Assembly (NCBI GenBank): GCA_049322335.1
Contig: JBMORL010000061.1
Span: forward strand, 1 to 64,000
Origin: JBMORL01 sp049322335
GTDB lineage: Bacteria; Bacteroidota; Bacteroidia; Flavobacteriales_D; UBA2798
Length of the DNA stretch: 64,000 nucleotides
Direction: 5' to 3'
The position numbers and the translations under genes are program-made. The notes under the pieces were generated by a model. That model did not search any database. It had not been told where the DNA came from and was given only the letters and a program-made list of their open reading frames with translations. Below, one piece after another: positions 36,419-46,389 of the stretch (position 1 is its first letter; each line of letters begins with the position of its first letter).

Positions 36419-36733
36419 TTATTTTATTTCCACCGCCATACGGTATTTTTTTGTTTCGTTGCCGGTATTTACAAATAAAGTTACTGTATACATTCCCGGA
36501 AAATTGTAACGATGAACGGGGCTTGTGAGGGTAGAAGTATTGTTGACTTTATCATAATGGTCGCCAAAGTCCCACTCATAGGAAATTCCATCCGTGTTAG
36601 GCTCGAATTTTGTTTCCATTCCCATATAACCGAAAGAAGGCGTGAAAGGTTGTACAAAAACACTTTTTTCACACCCGGAAAATATAACGACACTTACGAG
36701 TATCATTATAATAAGATAAAATTTTGTTTTCAT
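36419..36733 (-). CDS. Small PKD-domain lipoprotein
   Basis: A 104-residue protein with a lipoprotein signal (FYLIIMILVSVVIFSGCEKS, lipid-anchored cysteine near 21) and a single PKD fold filling the rest: ISYEWDFGDHYD, then VHRYNFPGMYTVTLFV, the two most conserved PKD signatures. PKD domains mediate protein or polysaccharide contacts on the surface. It is convergent with the macroglobulin gene, 12 bases from it, with no terminator visible between. Function beyond surface adhesion is not predictable. Confidence 0.8.
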   Translation of the reverse strand: MKTKFYLIIMILVSVVIFSGCEKSVFVQPFTPSFGYMGMETKFEPNTDGISYEWDFGDHYDKVNNTSTLTSPVHRYNFPGMYTVTLFVNTGNETKKYRMAVEIK

Positions 36734-37116
36734 AGCGATGGTTTCTTATTCAGACGGGAAGACCGGATGATTTGTTACAAACAAACAAAATCCGGATGGA
36801 ACAGCATCATAACAATCTTGTGATATTAAAAGACATTTGTTAATAAGTCTCATAGCCAAATTCCCCTAAACCGATCCCATACTTTTTTAGATTTCGTTAT
36901 TTATACCTGTTCCTCTGCAAGGCATAATAATTTTATTTGGTATCAATTTCCCACAACAAAATATTGTTCTGCGCGCATACTTTTATTCCGTTTTTAAATT
37001 CAAAATTTCAAATTGAGTGAACGGTTGGCCAACCCGGGTAAACGGCACTACGTTAAAACAGGTAGAAGCGTTCTTTAAGTATTGACACCAAATTAAAAGA
37101 AAGGATAAGGTGAGTT
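36734..37116. other. Intergenic region
   Basis: These 383 bases separate two divergent genes. I see a perfect 12-bp palindrome GGTTGGCCAACC near 37023-37034 and AT-rich DNA. There is no convincing reading frame, RNA gene or TAnnTTTG promoter with a matching -33 element. Confidence 0.4.
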
Positions 37117-40100
37117 ATGAAAAACTCTACTCCAAAATTTCTCAGTATTCTCCTCACAATGGCCGCGCTTTTCCTCCTGCGTACCGATGCTTACTCCTCA
37201 CACGCACAAAGTGCCGACCTTACCTACACCTGTATCGGTGGAAACCAATACCAGGTGAAACTCTCATTTTACCGCGACTGCGCGGGTGTACAGGCACCAC
37301 AAACCGTGGACATAGATATTTCTTCTTTTTCCTGTAACCAGAATTTTACCGCTACCCTTAACCGCGCTAACGGAACAGGCATTGACGTAACTCCCGTTTG
37401 TCCCAATATGGTTACTATCTGTTCAGGAGGAAATTATCCGGGTGTACAGGAATATATATATGAAGGAACGGTAACCCTGCCAGCCGCCTGCAGCGATTGG
37501 GTAATGAGTTTTACACTCTGTTGCCGCAATGCAGCGATCAATACCATTAATAATCCCGGTGGTGAAAATATTTATGTGGAAGCAGAGCTGGATAACGCTA
37601 CGTTTCCCTGCAACAGTTCTCCCCAGTTTTCCAACCGACCCATTCCTTTTATATGCGTTAACCAAACGTATTGCTTTAATCACGGAGCCACCGACCCTGA
37701 TGGCGATTCGCTCGTTTATCAATTGGTTCCCTGTGCTACCGGCCCCACCACCAATGTAACCTATCTTCCCGGCTATTCACCAACGCAACCCATCATGTCT
37801 AATCCTGCCACAACTATTAATCCGCAAACGGGAGATATATGTATGTCACCAACCAACATTGAAGTGGGAATTATGGCAGTTAAAGTTTCTGAATTCCGCA
37901 ACGGAGAATTTGTAGGAAGCGTGATTCGTGATATTCAGGTGAAAGTGGTGGGTTGTACCAACACTCTGCCATGGATATCGGGAATTAACGGAACCAACAA
38001 CTTTACTACTTCTGTATGTGCAGGAAGCACGCTGACATTTGATATTTATTCATATGATAATGATGTGCCGAATAACGTTTCCCTGTCATGGAACGGTGGA
38101 ATCGCAGGATCAACATTTACTACCGCAGGAAATTACCGCCCCACAGGAACGTTTACATGGACTCCCACACTAAACGATATCAGCAGCACACCATATTGTT
38201 TTACCGTAACAGTTATGGATGACGATTGTCCGCTGATGGGATCACAAACTTTTTCCTTTTGCATAACAGTTACAGGATTTGGAATGTCGATAAGTACTAC
38301 AGATCCCAACTGCGGGGCATCTAACGGAACAGCCACTGCTACAGTTACCGGGGCCACCAACCCCGTTGCCTACAACTGGTCGAGCGGTAGCACCAACAGT
38401 TTTGCCAATGGACTACAAGCCGGAAATTATTCTCTAACGGTAACCGATGGCGCGGGATGTATGCAAACACAAAATTTTATTATCAACCCCGCAACAGCGC
38501 CCGGCAACACCAGCATTAATATGATGCCCGTTTCCTGTTACGGGGGAAATGACGGTGCCGCAACAGCCAACCATAACGGAGGACAGCAACCATATACTTA
38601 TCTCTGGTCAACCGGTGCCACCACACCCACCATTACAGGTATTCCTGCAGGGAATTACAGTGTAACAGTTACTACGGGAAATGGTTGTACGGTAATTACA
38701 AGTGTTATTGTAACACAACCTGCCGCACCATTAAGCGTAACCAGCAGTCAGCAGAACGTTAGTTGTTTTGGCGCAAATAACGGAACCGCTACCGTAACGC
38801 CTGCCGGTGGAACGGGGCCTTATTTTTATGCCTGGAACACCAACCCGCAGCAAAATAATTCAACAGCAAACAATTTATCGGCAGGAAGCGTTACTGCAAC
38901 CATCATGGACTCGGAAGGATGTACCACCACCGCTATGGTTAATATCACAGAACCGGCACCCCTTTCCATTATCAACACCAACCTCAATCACGTTACCTGT
39001 TTCGGATTGAATAACGGAAGTGCTGGTGTAATGGTAACAGGAGGAACATCTCCCTATACTTATAGCTGGACAGGAAGTTCTTCTTCCGGATCCACTATCA
39101 GTAATGCTTCTGCAGGAAATTATACAGTAACTGTAACGGATAACAACAACTGTCCCGCACAACTTACGGTTACCATCAACGAACCTCCGCAACTGGTAGT
39201 TTCTATTCCCAACTTTACCAACGTTTCATGTAATGGTTTATCCAACGGAGCAGCCCAGGCAGCAGCAAACGGGGGAACATCGCCCTACAGTTATAACTGG
39301 AACAGCTCCCCCGTGCAAACACAACCCATGGCCACTTCATTGAGCGGAGGAAATTATTCCGTGTCGGTGACAGACAACAACGGATGTACAGCTTCTGCGC
39401 AGGTAGCCATTACCGAGCCCGCACCGCTGCAATTTACAGCAACAGGAGGAACAACCATTTGTCCGGGACAGTTTACTCCGCTTACAGTGAATGCAACAGG
39501 AGGAACAGGAAACTACACCTACAACTGGAGCAGCGGGCTTGGAAATAATTCAAATCAGTCGGTGTCGCCTTCTTCCAATACTACTTATTCGGTAAGCGTA
39601 ACGGATGCCAACGGATGTTCTTCTGCACCACAGAATATAACCGTGTTGGTGAACGATATCAACCTGGTGAATTTTTCCGTGAGCGCTACGCCCCAGATAT
39701 GTGAAGGAGAAACAGGAATGGTATCTGCCAGCGTGAGCGGGGGAATGGGAACCTATGTGGTGAGCTGGAACAACGGATTACCTAACGGATACGGGCCTTA
39801 TGCAGTATCGCCAGCCAGCGGAACCTATTATACAGCCACTTTAACCGACAATTGCGGAAATACCAGGACAGAATCTCAATATATAACGGTTGATCCGCTT
39901 CCGCAGATTGTTCTTTCTCCTGTTTCAGCTACCGGGTGCGGATCGGCCACAGCTACTTTTATCAATACAGGAAACAACCCCAGTGGAACAACCTATATGT
40001 GGGATTTTGGTGACGGAGGCGTTTCTTCACAGGCTGATCCATCACATGATTTTACCCTTACAGGAACATATTCCGTAACACTTACAGCCACTTCTCCCCA

Positions 40101-40671
40101 GGGATGTATTAATAGCGGAAACACTTTATGTAACGTAGTAGTGAAGCCTCAAACCATTGCCCGGTTTGACGCCACGCCAAAAGAAACATCGCTCTTTAAT
40201 CCGGATGTAAAATTTATAAATGAATCCATCAATGAAACTACCTACGACTGGGATCTTGGCGATGGCACCACTTCTCAAATCGCTAATCCCGTTCACCGCT
40301 ACACAAGTGTAGGAACGTTTACAGTAACGCTTATCGTAAATAACTCTTACAATTGCCCGGATACAGCTACAGATATCATTATCATCCGTCCCGAATTTAC
40401 TTTCTATGTGCCCAATGCTTTTACCCCTGATGGTGACGGAATCAATGACACTTTCTTTGGTAAAGGAGAGTACATAGAAGATTTTGAAATGTACATTTTC
40501 AACCGCTGGGGCGAAAATATTTTTACTTCTACCAATGTAAATTATGCATGGGATGGAACGTACAGGTCTGAACAAGCCAAACCGGATGTGTATGTATACA
40601 AGATAAAAGTGAAAGACAGCATAACAGGCGACTACCATTTTTACGAGGGGCACGTTACGCTGGTGAAATAA
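37117..40671 (+). CDS. Giant secreted adhesin-like protein with SprB repeats, PKD domains and CHU_C terminus
   Basis: An 1184-residue exported protein. The signal peptide (LSILLTMAALFLLRTDAYSS) is followed by a beta-rich N-terminal region to about 390 with many cysteines, then a run of about five SprB-type repeats of roughly 75 residues (VSCYGGNDGAATANHNGG, VSCFGANNGTATVTPAGG, VTCFGLNNGSAGVMVTGG, VSCNGLSNGAAQAAANGG), each ending near GNYSVTVTD. Ig-like modules and two PKD domains follow (TTYMWDFGDGGVSSQADPSH; TTYDWDLGDGTTSQIANPVH). The end is a CHU_C type B T9SS sorting domain (VPNAFTPDGDGINDTFFGKG, IFNRWGENIF). It is a likely cell-surface or secreted adhesin; SprB itself is the mobile gliding adhesin of Flavobacterium, but no other gliding gene is near. 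Confidence 0.88.
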   Translation: MKNSTPKFLSILLTMAALFLLRTDAYSSHAQSADLTYTCIGGNQYQVKLSFYRDCAGVQAPQTVDIDISSFSCNQNFTATLNRANGTGIDVTPVCPNMVTICSGGNYPGVQEYIYEGTVTLPAACSDWVMSFTLCCRNAAINTINNPGGENIYVEAELDNATFPCNSSPQFSNRPIPFICVNQTYCFNHGATDPDGDSLVYQLVPCATGPTTNVTYLPGYSPTQPIMSNPATTINPQTGDICMSPTNIEVGIMAVKVSEFRNGEFVGSVIRDIQVKVVGCTNTLPWISGINGTNNFTTSVCAGSTLTFDIYSYDNDVPNNVSLSWNGGIAGSTFTTAGNYRPTGTFTWTPTLNDISSTPYCFTVTVMDDDCPLMGSQTFSFCITVTGFGMSISTTDPNCGASNGTATATVTGATNPVAYNWSSGSTNSFANGLQAGNYSLTVTDGAGCMQTQNFIINPATAPGNTSINMMPVSCYGGNDGAATANHNGGQQPYTYLWSTGATTPTITGIPAGNYSVTVTTGNGCTVITSVIVTQPAAPLSVTSSQQNVSCFGANNGTATVTPAGGTGPYFYAWNTNPQQNNSTANNLSAGSVTATIMDSEGCTTTAMVNITEPAPLSIINTNLNHVTCFGLNNGSAGVMVTGGTSPYTYSWTGSSSSGSTISNASAGNYTVTVTDNNNCPAQLTVTINEPPQLVVSIPNFTNVSCNGLSNGAAQAAANGGTSPYSYNWNSSPVQTQPMATSLSGGNYSVSVTDNNGCTASAQVAITEPAPLQFTATGGTTICPGQFTPLTVNATGGTGNYTYNWSSGLGNNSNQSVSPSSNTTYSVSVTDANGCSSAPQNITVLVNDINLVNFSVSATPQICEGETGMVSASVSGGMGTYVVSWNNGLPNGYGPYAVSPASGTYYTATLTDNCGNTRTESQYITVDPLPQIVLSPVSATGCGSATATFINTGNNPSGTTYMWDFGDGGVSSQADPSHDFTLTGTYSVTLTATSPQGCINSGNTLCNVVVKPQTIARFDATPKETSLFNPDVKFINESINETTYDWDLGDGTTSQIANPVHRYTSVGTFTVTLIVNNSYNCPDTATDIIIIRPEFTFYVPNAFTPDGDGINDTFFGKGEYIEDFEMYIFNRWGENIFTSTNVNYAWDGTYRSEQAKPDVYVYKIKVKDSITGDYHFYEGHVTLVK

Positions 40672-40700
40672 ACACCCCGTGTACCCTTAACCGCCCGGAG

Positions 40701-40737
40701 CCCCGTTGCCACTTTGCGCAGCGGGGTTTTTATTTTT
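40701..40737 (+). terminator. Rho-independent terminator
   Basis: CCCCGTTGC (40701-40709) pairs with GCAGCGGGG (40718-40726) around an 8-nt loop, giving a 9-bp stem with one G-T pair, followed by TTTTTATTTTT. It lies 30 bases after the adhesin stop. Confidence 0.85.
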
Positions 40738-40815
40738 GTGATTATATGGGAGTAACTAAAAGTTTCTCACCCGGGCATATTTTTTTCTATATTTACCTCA
40801 ATAAAAAAATAAAGT

Positions 40816-43659
40816 ATGCTGAAACAATTTGGTATTGCATTTTTATCTCTCCTGTTTTTTATTTCTTCAATAGCCCAGAAAACAGGATTTACTTCAGCTA
40901 AAGACAGAACAGAGGGATATAAAAAACGGGAACAGCTTAAGAAAAATTCGGTTGTTAACGGAATAAAATTTCAGTCCATCGGTCCTTCAGTAATGAGCGG
41001 CAGAGTAGTGGATGTAGAAGTTGACCCTGCAGACCCATCACATTTTTATGCGGCCTATGCTTCGGGAGGATTGTGGGAAACCATGAACAACGGAACTACT
41101 TTCACGCCCATATTTGATAACGAAATGGTGATGACTATCGGTGATATTGCTGTGGACTGGAAAAATAAAATTATTTATGTTGGCACGGGAGAAAATAATT
41201 CCAGTCGTTCTTCTTATTCGGGGACAGGTGTTTTTAAAAGTGAAGACAATGGAAAAACATGGCAACATCTTGGGCTTGAAGAAACACATCACATCGGGAG
41301 AATAGTTTTGCACCCATCTGATAAAAATATTTTCTGGGTAGCTGCTATCGGGCATTTGTTTACGAATAATAAAGAACGCGGAGTTTTTAAAACCACAGAT
41401 GGAGGAAAAACATGGAAGCATGTATTATTCATCAATGAACAAACCGGTGTAATAGACCTTGTTTTAAATCCTGCTGATCCCAATACACTTTATGCCGCAT
41501 CGTGGCAACGCGAACGAAAACCCTGGAATTTTACAGAATCCGGCCCCGGATCGGGAATATATAAAAGCAACAATGGCGGTGAAAAATGGGAGTTGGTAAC
41601 CAGCACAACAAGCGGATTTCCAACCGGAGATGGAGTGGGAAGAATCGGGATTTCTTTGTGTAAAGCAAAACCTGAAACAATTTACGCTGTTCTGGATAAT
41701 CAGTTTAGAAGAAAAGAAGAATCAAAACCGAAAACTAAAACGGATGAACTAACCAAAGAGATGTTGCGAAAAATGTCAAAGGAAGAATTCCTGAAACTGG
41801 ATGAGAAAAAAATAGAAGCCTATCTTAAGAATAATGGGTTTCCAAAAAAATATACCGTGAGCGAAGTGAAGAATAAAATCAGGTCGGGAATGATATTACC
41901 TGTTGCCCTGGCCGATTATCTTGAAGACGCCAATTCGCTTTTATTTGACACGCCTGTAACGGGCGCAGAAATTTACCGGTCGGATGATGGCGGGAAAACG
42001 TGGAAAAAAACACATGATGAATACATCGATGACCTGGTGTATACCTACGGATATTATTTCGGACAAATCCGTGTTTCAGAAACTAACCCTGATGAGATAT
42101 ACGTAGCTGCGTTTGTTATAATAAAATCAGAAGACGGGGGAAAAACATTTCGCTCTATCAATGGTGATAACCAGCATGTCGATCATCATGCTTTATGGAT
42201 TAACCCGGAAAAAAAAGGACATCTTATCAATGGAAATGACGGAGGAATAAATATTTCGTATGATGATGGAAAAACATGGATAAAAAATAACCAACCCGCT
42301 GTCGGGCAATTTTATACTGTAAATGTTGATATGGAAGAACCGTATAATGTATATGGAGGATTACAGGATAACGGAGTGTGGTACGGGCCCTCTGATTATT
42401 CAGCGGGAAGTTCGTGGCAAATGGAAGGACATTATCCCTACAAAACTGTATTGGGAGGTGATGGCATGCAGGTAGCGATTGACCCGCGGGACAACCACAT
42501 TATTTATACCGGTTACCAGTTTGGGCATTATTACCGCATGAATAAAAAAACACAGGAAGAAAAATACATCACCCCGAAACACGAACTGGGAGAACGTCCT
42601 TTGCGGTGGAACTGGCAATCACCCATTCATCTCTCCAAACATAACAACGATGTAATTTACTTTTGCGCCAATAAAGTTTTTCGATCATTGAATAAAGGCG
42701 ATGATTTCAAATCCATTTCCGGAGATCTCACCGCAGGAGGAAAACAAGGCGATGTAGCTTATGGAACCATTACCTGCATCCACGAATCGCCAATGAAATT
42801 CGGATTGTTGTATACCGGATCTGATGATGGCCTGGTATATGTGTCGAAAGACGGGGGCAATAACTGGACAAATGTTACGGGAACTTTACCAAAGGATTTA
42901 TGGGTGCGCGAAGTGCAGGCTTCTGCTTTTTCGGAAGGAAGAGTTTATGTGGCTTTGAACGGCCACACGTATGATGACTTTAATTCCTATCTTTTTGTAT
43001 CAGAAGATTACGGTAAAACATGGAAAAAACTGGGAAGCGACCTTCCGTTTGAACCCATTAATGTGGTAAAGGAAGATCCCGAAAATGAAAATATCATTTA
43101 TATCGGAACCGATCACGGAATATATGTTTCACTCAACCGGGGAAATTCATTTATGGCCATGTCTAACGGTTTACCGGCTGTAGCAGTTCACGACCTTGTT
43201 ATTCATCCCCGTGACAAAGAACTGGTGGCCGCCACACACGGAAGATCCATTTATAAGGCCAGCGTAAAACATCTTCAGTTACTCAACGACTCGGTAATGG
43301 CAAAACCGGTGCACGTTTTTTCAATAAATGAAGTAAAACATTCCGGTCACTGGGGGATGAAAGGAAATTACTGGGAAAAAGAGCGGGAGCCTGCAGTTAT
43401 GATCCCGGTTTGGATAAAAGGAGACTGTAAAGTTTCCCTTCGAGTATCGGATGATTCGGGTAAAGAAATATACAACGAAACAAAAGAATATGTACAGGGA
43501 ATAAATTACCTCGAATACCACCTTACTTCTGCTGAAGAAAATGAAAAAATGAAAAAATCGGAGAACGGTAAAATATATCTTATCCCCGGAAAATACACGA
43601 TAAAAATAACGGCTTGTTCTGTAAGCGGTGAAACGGAATTTAAAATTACGGACAAATGA
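40816..43659 (+). CDS. Secreted BNR/sortilin-type propeller protein (VPS10-like)
   Basis: A 947-residue protein with a signal peptide (FGIAFLSLLFFISSIA). Most of the chain consists of BNR/Asp-box blades (VFKSEDNGKTWQHLGLEE, VFKTTDGGKTWKHVLF, IYRSDDGGKTWKKTH, VYVSKDGGNNWTNVTG, LFVSEDYGKTWKKLG) making one large, probably ten-bladed, propeller as in sortilin and xyloglucanase-like exported proteins. A Lys/Glu-rich helical insert lies near 295-365. The C-terminal 120 residues are a beta-sandwich tail, not a T9SS sorting domain. Glycosidase residues cannot be assigned, so the commonly applied 'glycosyl hydrolase' label is unsafe; protein or glycan binding is equally likely. Confidence 0.82.
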   Translation: MLKQFGIAFLSLLFFISSIAQKTGFTSAKDRTEGYKKREQLKKNSVVNGIKFQSIGPSVMSGRVVDVEVDPADPSHFYAAYASGGLWETMNNGTTFTPIFDNEMVMTIGDIAVDWKNKIIYVGTGENNSSRSSYSGTGVFKSEDNGKTWQHLGLEETHHIGRIVLHPSDKNIFWVAAIGHLFTNNKERGVFKTTDGGKTWKHVLFINEQTGVIDLVLNPADPNTLYAASWQRERKPWNFTESGPGSGIYKSNNGGEKWELVTSTTSGFPTGDGVGRIGISLCKAKPETIYAVLDNQFRRKEESKPKTKTDELTKEMLRKMSKEEFLKLDEKKIEAYLKNNGFPKKYTVSEVKNKIRSGMILPVALADYLEDANSLLFDTPVTGAEIYRSDDGGKTWKKTHDEYIDDLVYTYGYYFGQIRVSETNPDEIYVAAFVIIKSEDGGKTFRSINGDNQHVDHHALWINPEKKGHLINGNDGGINISYDDGKTWIKNNQPAVGQFYTVNVDMEEPYNVYGGLQDNGVWYGPSDYSAGSSWQMEGHYPYKTVLGGDGMQVAIDPRDNHIIYTGYQFGHYYRMNKKTQEEKYITPKHELGERPLRWNWQSPIHLSKHNNDVIYFCANKVFRSLNKGDDFKSISGDLTAGGKQGDVAYGTITCIHESPMKFGLLYTGSDDGLVYVSKDGGNNWTNVTGTLPKDLWVREVQASAFSEGRVYVALNGHTYDDFNSYLFVSEDYGKTWKKLGSDLPFEPINVVKEDPENENIIYIGTDHGIYVSLNRGNSFMAMSNGLPAVAVHDLVIHPRDKELVAATHGRSIYKASVKHLQLLNDSVMAKPVHVFSINEVKHSGHWGMKGNYWEKEREPAVMIPVWIKGDCKVSLRVSDDSGKEIYNETKEYVQGINYLEYHLTSAEENEKMKKSENGKIYLIPGKYTIKITACSVSGETEFKITDK

Positions 43660-43661
43660 CG

Positions 43662-43726
43662 GCCACAGATTACACAGATTTACACAGATGAAATTGCGGA
43701 TGTATTAAATCTGTGTAATCTGTGGC
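43662..43726. repeat. 20-bp perfect inverted repeat between convergent genes
   Basis: The left arm GCCACAGATTACACAGATTT (43662-43681) and its exact reverse complement (43707-43726) enclose 25 bases. The right arm touches the stop codon of the polyprenyl synthase gene, and the left arm begins two bases after the propeller stop. It could act as a two-way terminator, but it looks like a dispersed palindromic element. Confidence 0.8.
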
Positions 43727-44703
43727 TATTTCTCCCTGTTCACCGTAAATTCCACCAGTTTTTCCAGCGATATACGGGCATCTGTTTCGGGAAAAGTATG
43801 AAGTATCTCAAGCGCTTTTTGCTTATAATCCAGCATTATTTTATGGGCATACTGAACACCCCCGCTTTGAATGACAAAATCCACCACTTCTTTTACTTTT
43901 TTCGGATTTTCATTTTCATTTTTTACAATGTTCACCATTTTTCGTTTTAGTGAACGATCGCTTTTATTGAGCGCAAAAATAAGTGGCAGTGTCATTTTTC
44001 TTTCTTTGATATCGATACCGGTAGGTTTTCCTATTTTTTCCCCGGTTCCGTAATCAAAAATATCATCCTTTACCTGGAAAGCCATTCCCACCAGCTCACC
44101 AAACTTTCTCATTTTTTCCACATCTGTATCATTGGCTCCGGCAGCTGCAGCTCCGCAGGCACAACAGGCAGCCACGAGTGAAGCGGTTTTTTGACGGATG
44201 ATTTCGAAATATATTTCTTCGGTAATATTTAGTTTTCGCGCTTTTTCGATTTGCAGCAATTCTCCCTCGCTCATTTCGCGCACAGCATCCGAAACAATAT
44301 GCAGTAAACGGAATTCTTTGTTATCTACCGAAAGCAATAATCCTTTCGACAACAAATAATCCCCCACCAAAACAGCAATTTTATTTTTCCATAAAGCATT
44401 CAGTGAAAAAAATCCGCGCCTTTCGTTGCTGTCGTCCACCACGTCATCATGAACCAGTGTAGCGGTATGTAATAATTCTATTAATGAAGCTCCGGTATAG
44501 GTAGCATTGGTAATTTGTCCGCTGGCTTTGGAAGAAAGAAAAACAAACATCGGCCTCATTTGTTTTCCTTTTCGCTTGATGATGTAGTGCGTTATTTTAT
44601 CCAGCAAAGGAGTTTTGCTGCGCATGGCTTCGCGAAAACGGATTTCAAATTCTTCCATTTCCTTTTCAATAGGTTTTTTTATTTCCGCGAGAGTGGCTTT
44701 CAT
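43726..44703 (-). CDS. Polyprenyl diphosphate synthase
   Basis: A trans-isoprenyl diphosphate synthase of 325 residues that elongates farnesyl diphosphate with IPP, most likely to make the side chain of menaquinone (IspB/HepT group). The first aspartate-rich motif is LVHDDVVDDSNERRG and the second is FQVKDDIFDYGTGEKIGKP; both DDxxD magnesium sites are intact. The small residues before the first motif (GASLIELLHTAT) indicate a long-chain product. It lies on the minus strand downstream of rlmN and an unknown gene, with an 84-bp gap. A near-match CATATTTG box ends eight bases before the ATG. Confidence 0.93.
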   Translation of the reverse strand: MKATLAEIKKPIEKEMEEFEIRFREAMRSKTPLLDKITHYIIKRKGKQMRPMFVFLSSKASGQITNATYTGASLIELLHTATLVHDDVVDDSNERRGFFSLNALWKNKIAVLVGDYLLSKGLLLSVDNKEFRLLHIVSDAVREMSEGELLQIEKARKLNITEEIYFEIIRQKTASLVAACCACGAAAAGANDTDVEKMRKFGELVGMAFQVKDDIFDYGTGEKIGKPTGIDIKERKMTLPLIFALNKSDRSLKRKMVNIVKNENENPKKVKEVVDFVIQSGGVQYAHKIMLDYKQKALEILHTFPETDARISLEKLVEFTVNREK

Positions 44704-44787
44704 TAATGAAACAAATATGCGAAAAGAATCGGGAATGGCAATTTATAATATAAAATATGACCGTAATCCGAAAGGGGAAATCCGGAT

Positions 44788-46389
44788 TTATTCCAGCCCG
44801 ATTATTCCAAACTTATAATCATTTCCCCTTTGGCTGAAAATGATCAGTTGTTGGCTTCCCGACTGATAATGCATTTTTGGGCGTAATACCTGCCGGCTGT
44901 CTTTGGCTGAAAAAAGCGCTTCGTAATTTATCATTCCGCTTTTGTTAATATAGGCCAGCATCGCTACCGATTTCCGGGTTTTCATCATGGAATAGATGGC
45001 ATTTCCTGAAGCTCTCCATTGCGGGGTATTTTTAGCGTTGTCGTTAAACAAAACATAAACACCTTTTTCGTTATAGGCCAGCGCATACGAAAGGTAATAG
45101 CCCTGGTCGTTGGTGGATATCTGTCTTTTGGGAATTTTTCTCGCCCATTCAATCACTCCTTCGGCATTTACACTTACCACAATAAGGTCATTGTAATAAT
45201 ACTGGTAATTAACATTCCCGCGGGAATAATAAGGCGACATACCTGCTCCGCCATAACCATACATTCCATATCCGTAAGGATCGTTGTAGGTATACACCAT
45301 TTGCATGTAATACTGTTCGGCTACAAACAAGGCGCTTCCATCTTCGCGAACAATAAAATGATCAAAATAAAAGTCTGACAATTCTTTCCCTTTTTTCACT
45401 TTTCGCTCGGGCAAAAACTCCAGTAAAAAATCTTTTTCGAATGCTTTCAGGTTTTTGGAAACAATGGAATGTGTTTTTCCGTCAATACGAAGATAAAAGG
45501 TGCCCGCAATGGTTTGCTCATGCGAATTACTGTAAAATCCGCCTGCAACGATATCTCCATTGGGAGCAAGCCCAAAGGAAAGAGCGGTGATCCATTTATC
45601 ACCCAGTGTGATATCAAATTCTTTCAGTTTGTTTTCTTTCCATGAATAAGTAAGCAGGAAATAATTGTTATCGGGTACAGAGCGGTTGTTTTCTTCGCCT
45701 TTTTTTCTTTCGGAGGAAATAGCGCTTAAAATGTAAATGTTTTTTTCATTGTCCACCAGTTGTGAAGACACTTTCAGAAACCGGTCTTTATAGGGAAGCT
45801 CAAGCTCTTTCTGCCAGATAACAGCAAAAGCGCTGTCGTAAACTTTATAGGAAAATTTTTCATCGCTGTATTTTGCAAATGGGAGATTATGGCTGATCAT
45901 CACCGAACGGGAATCAGAAGGCTGAACAATAGTGAATTCCTGTTTTTCGCGGGCGGGAACTTTTTCAATTCGGTCTGCTTCAATGGGTAAACCGTTATAG
46001 GAAAGATCGTTATTGATAGCCTGGGCGTAAAGAATTTGTGTTAACCCGGCCTCATCATAAGCCGATACAAACAGCCAAAGCCGGTTTCCGATCACCACCA
46101 GGTCTTCAAAAGAAGTTTTCAGGGTATTTACGGTGGGAAATTCCAGCGCAGAACGCTTTACCAATGACACATCTGCGGAAGAAAATTTTTCGAGGATGAA
46201 ACTGTTTTTGTTTTTTTTCCCTGATAGTTTTACAATATAAAAATTTCCGCTTTTATCGCTAAGGATGCTGCTGATCTTCATTCTTTTTTCAAACTCACTT
46301 TCAGCACCCCATTTTACCGCGGTTTTTTGAGCGCAAAGAAAAGGCGCAACCAACAACAAGAGAAAACAAATATTATTCTGCATGTTCAT
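44788..46389 (-). CDS. Exported protein of unknown function, possible beta propeller
   Basis: A 533-residue protein that I do not recognise. It has a signal peptide (ICFLLLLVAPFLCAQ) and then repeated beta segments (SSILSDKSGNFYIVKLSG, KNIYILSAISSE, ALAYNEKGVYVLFNDN) consistent with a propeller-like fold. A glycine/tyrosine-rich loop lies near 365-395 (YTYNDPYGYGMYGYGGAGMS). It has no catalytic motif, lipobox or sorting domain. The start is either 46389 or 46383; both lie within the last codons of rlmN (overlap of 11-17 bases), so it is probably translated from the rlmN message. Confidence 0.7.
   Translation of the reverse strand: MNMQNNICFLLLLVAPFLCAQKTAVKWGAESEFEKRMKISSILSDKSGNFYIVKLSGKKNKNSFILEKFSSADVSLVKRSALEFPTVNTLKTSFEDLVVIGNRLWLFVSAYDEAGLTQILYAQAINNDLSYNGLPIEADRIEKVPAREKQEFTIVQPSDSRSVMISHNLPFAKYSDEKFSYKVYDSAFAVIWQKELELPYKDRFLKVSSQLVDNEKNIYILSAISSERKKGEENNRSVPDNNYFLLTYSWKENKLKEFDITLGDKWITALSFGLAPNGDIVAGGFYSNSHEQTIAGTFYLRIDGKTHSIVSKNLKAFEKDFLLEFLPERKVKKGKELSDFYFDHFIVREDGSALFVAEQYYMQMVYTYNDPYGYGMYGYGGAGMSPYYSRGNVNYQYYYNDLIVVSVNAEGVIEWARKIPKRQISTNDQGYYLSYALAYNEKGVYVLFNDNAKNTPQWRASGNAIYSMMKTRKSVAMLAYINKSGMINYEALFSAKDSRQVLRPKMHYQSGSQQLIIFSQRGNDYKFGIIGLE

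Noticed and set aside
38280..39620. Regular DNA repeats that could suggest CRISPR or minisatellite
   Set aside because: They are inside the adhesin frame and encode SprB-type protein repeats; the units are long, degenerate and in frame.
40816..43659. Glycoside hydrolase assignment for the BNR propeller protein
   Set aside because: Asp-box repeats occur in many non-enzymatic propellers, and no catalytic residue set could be identified.
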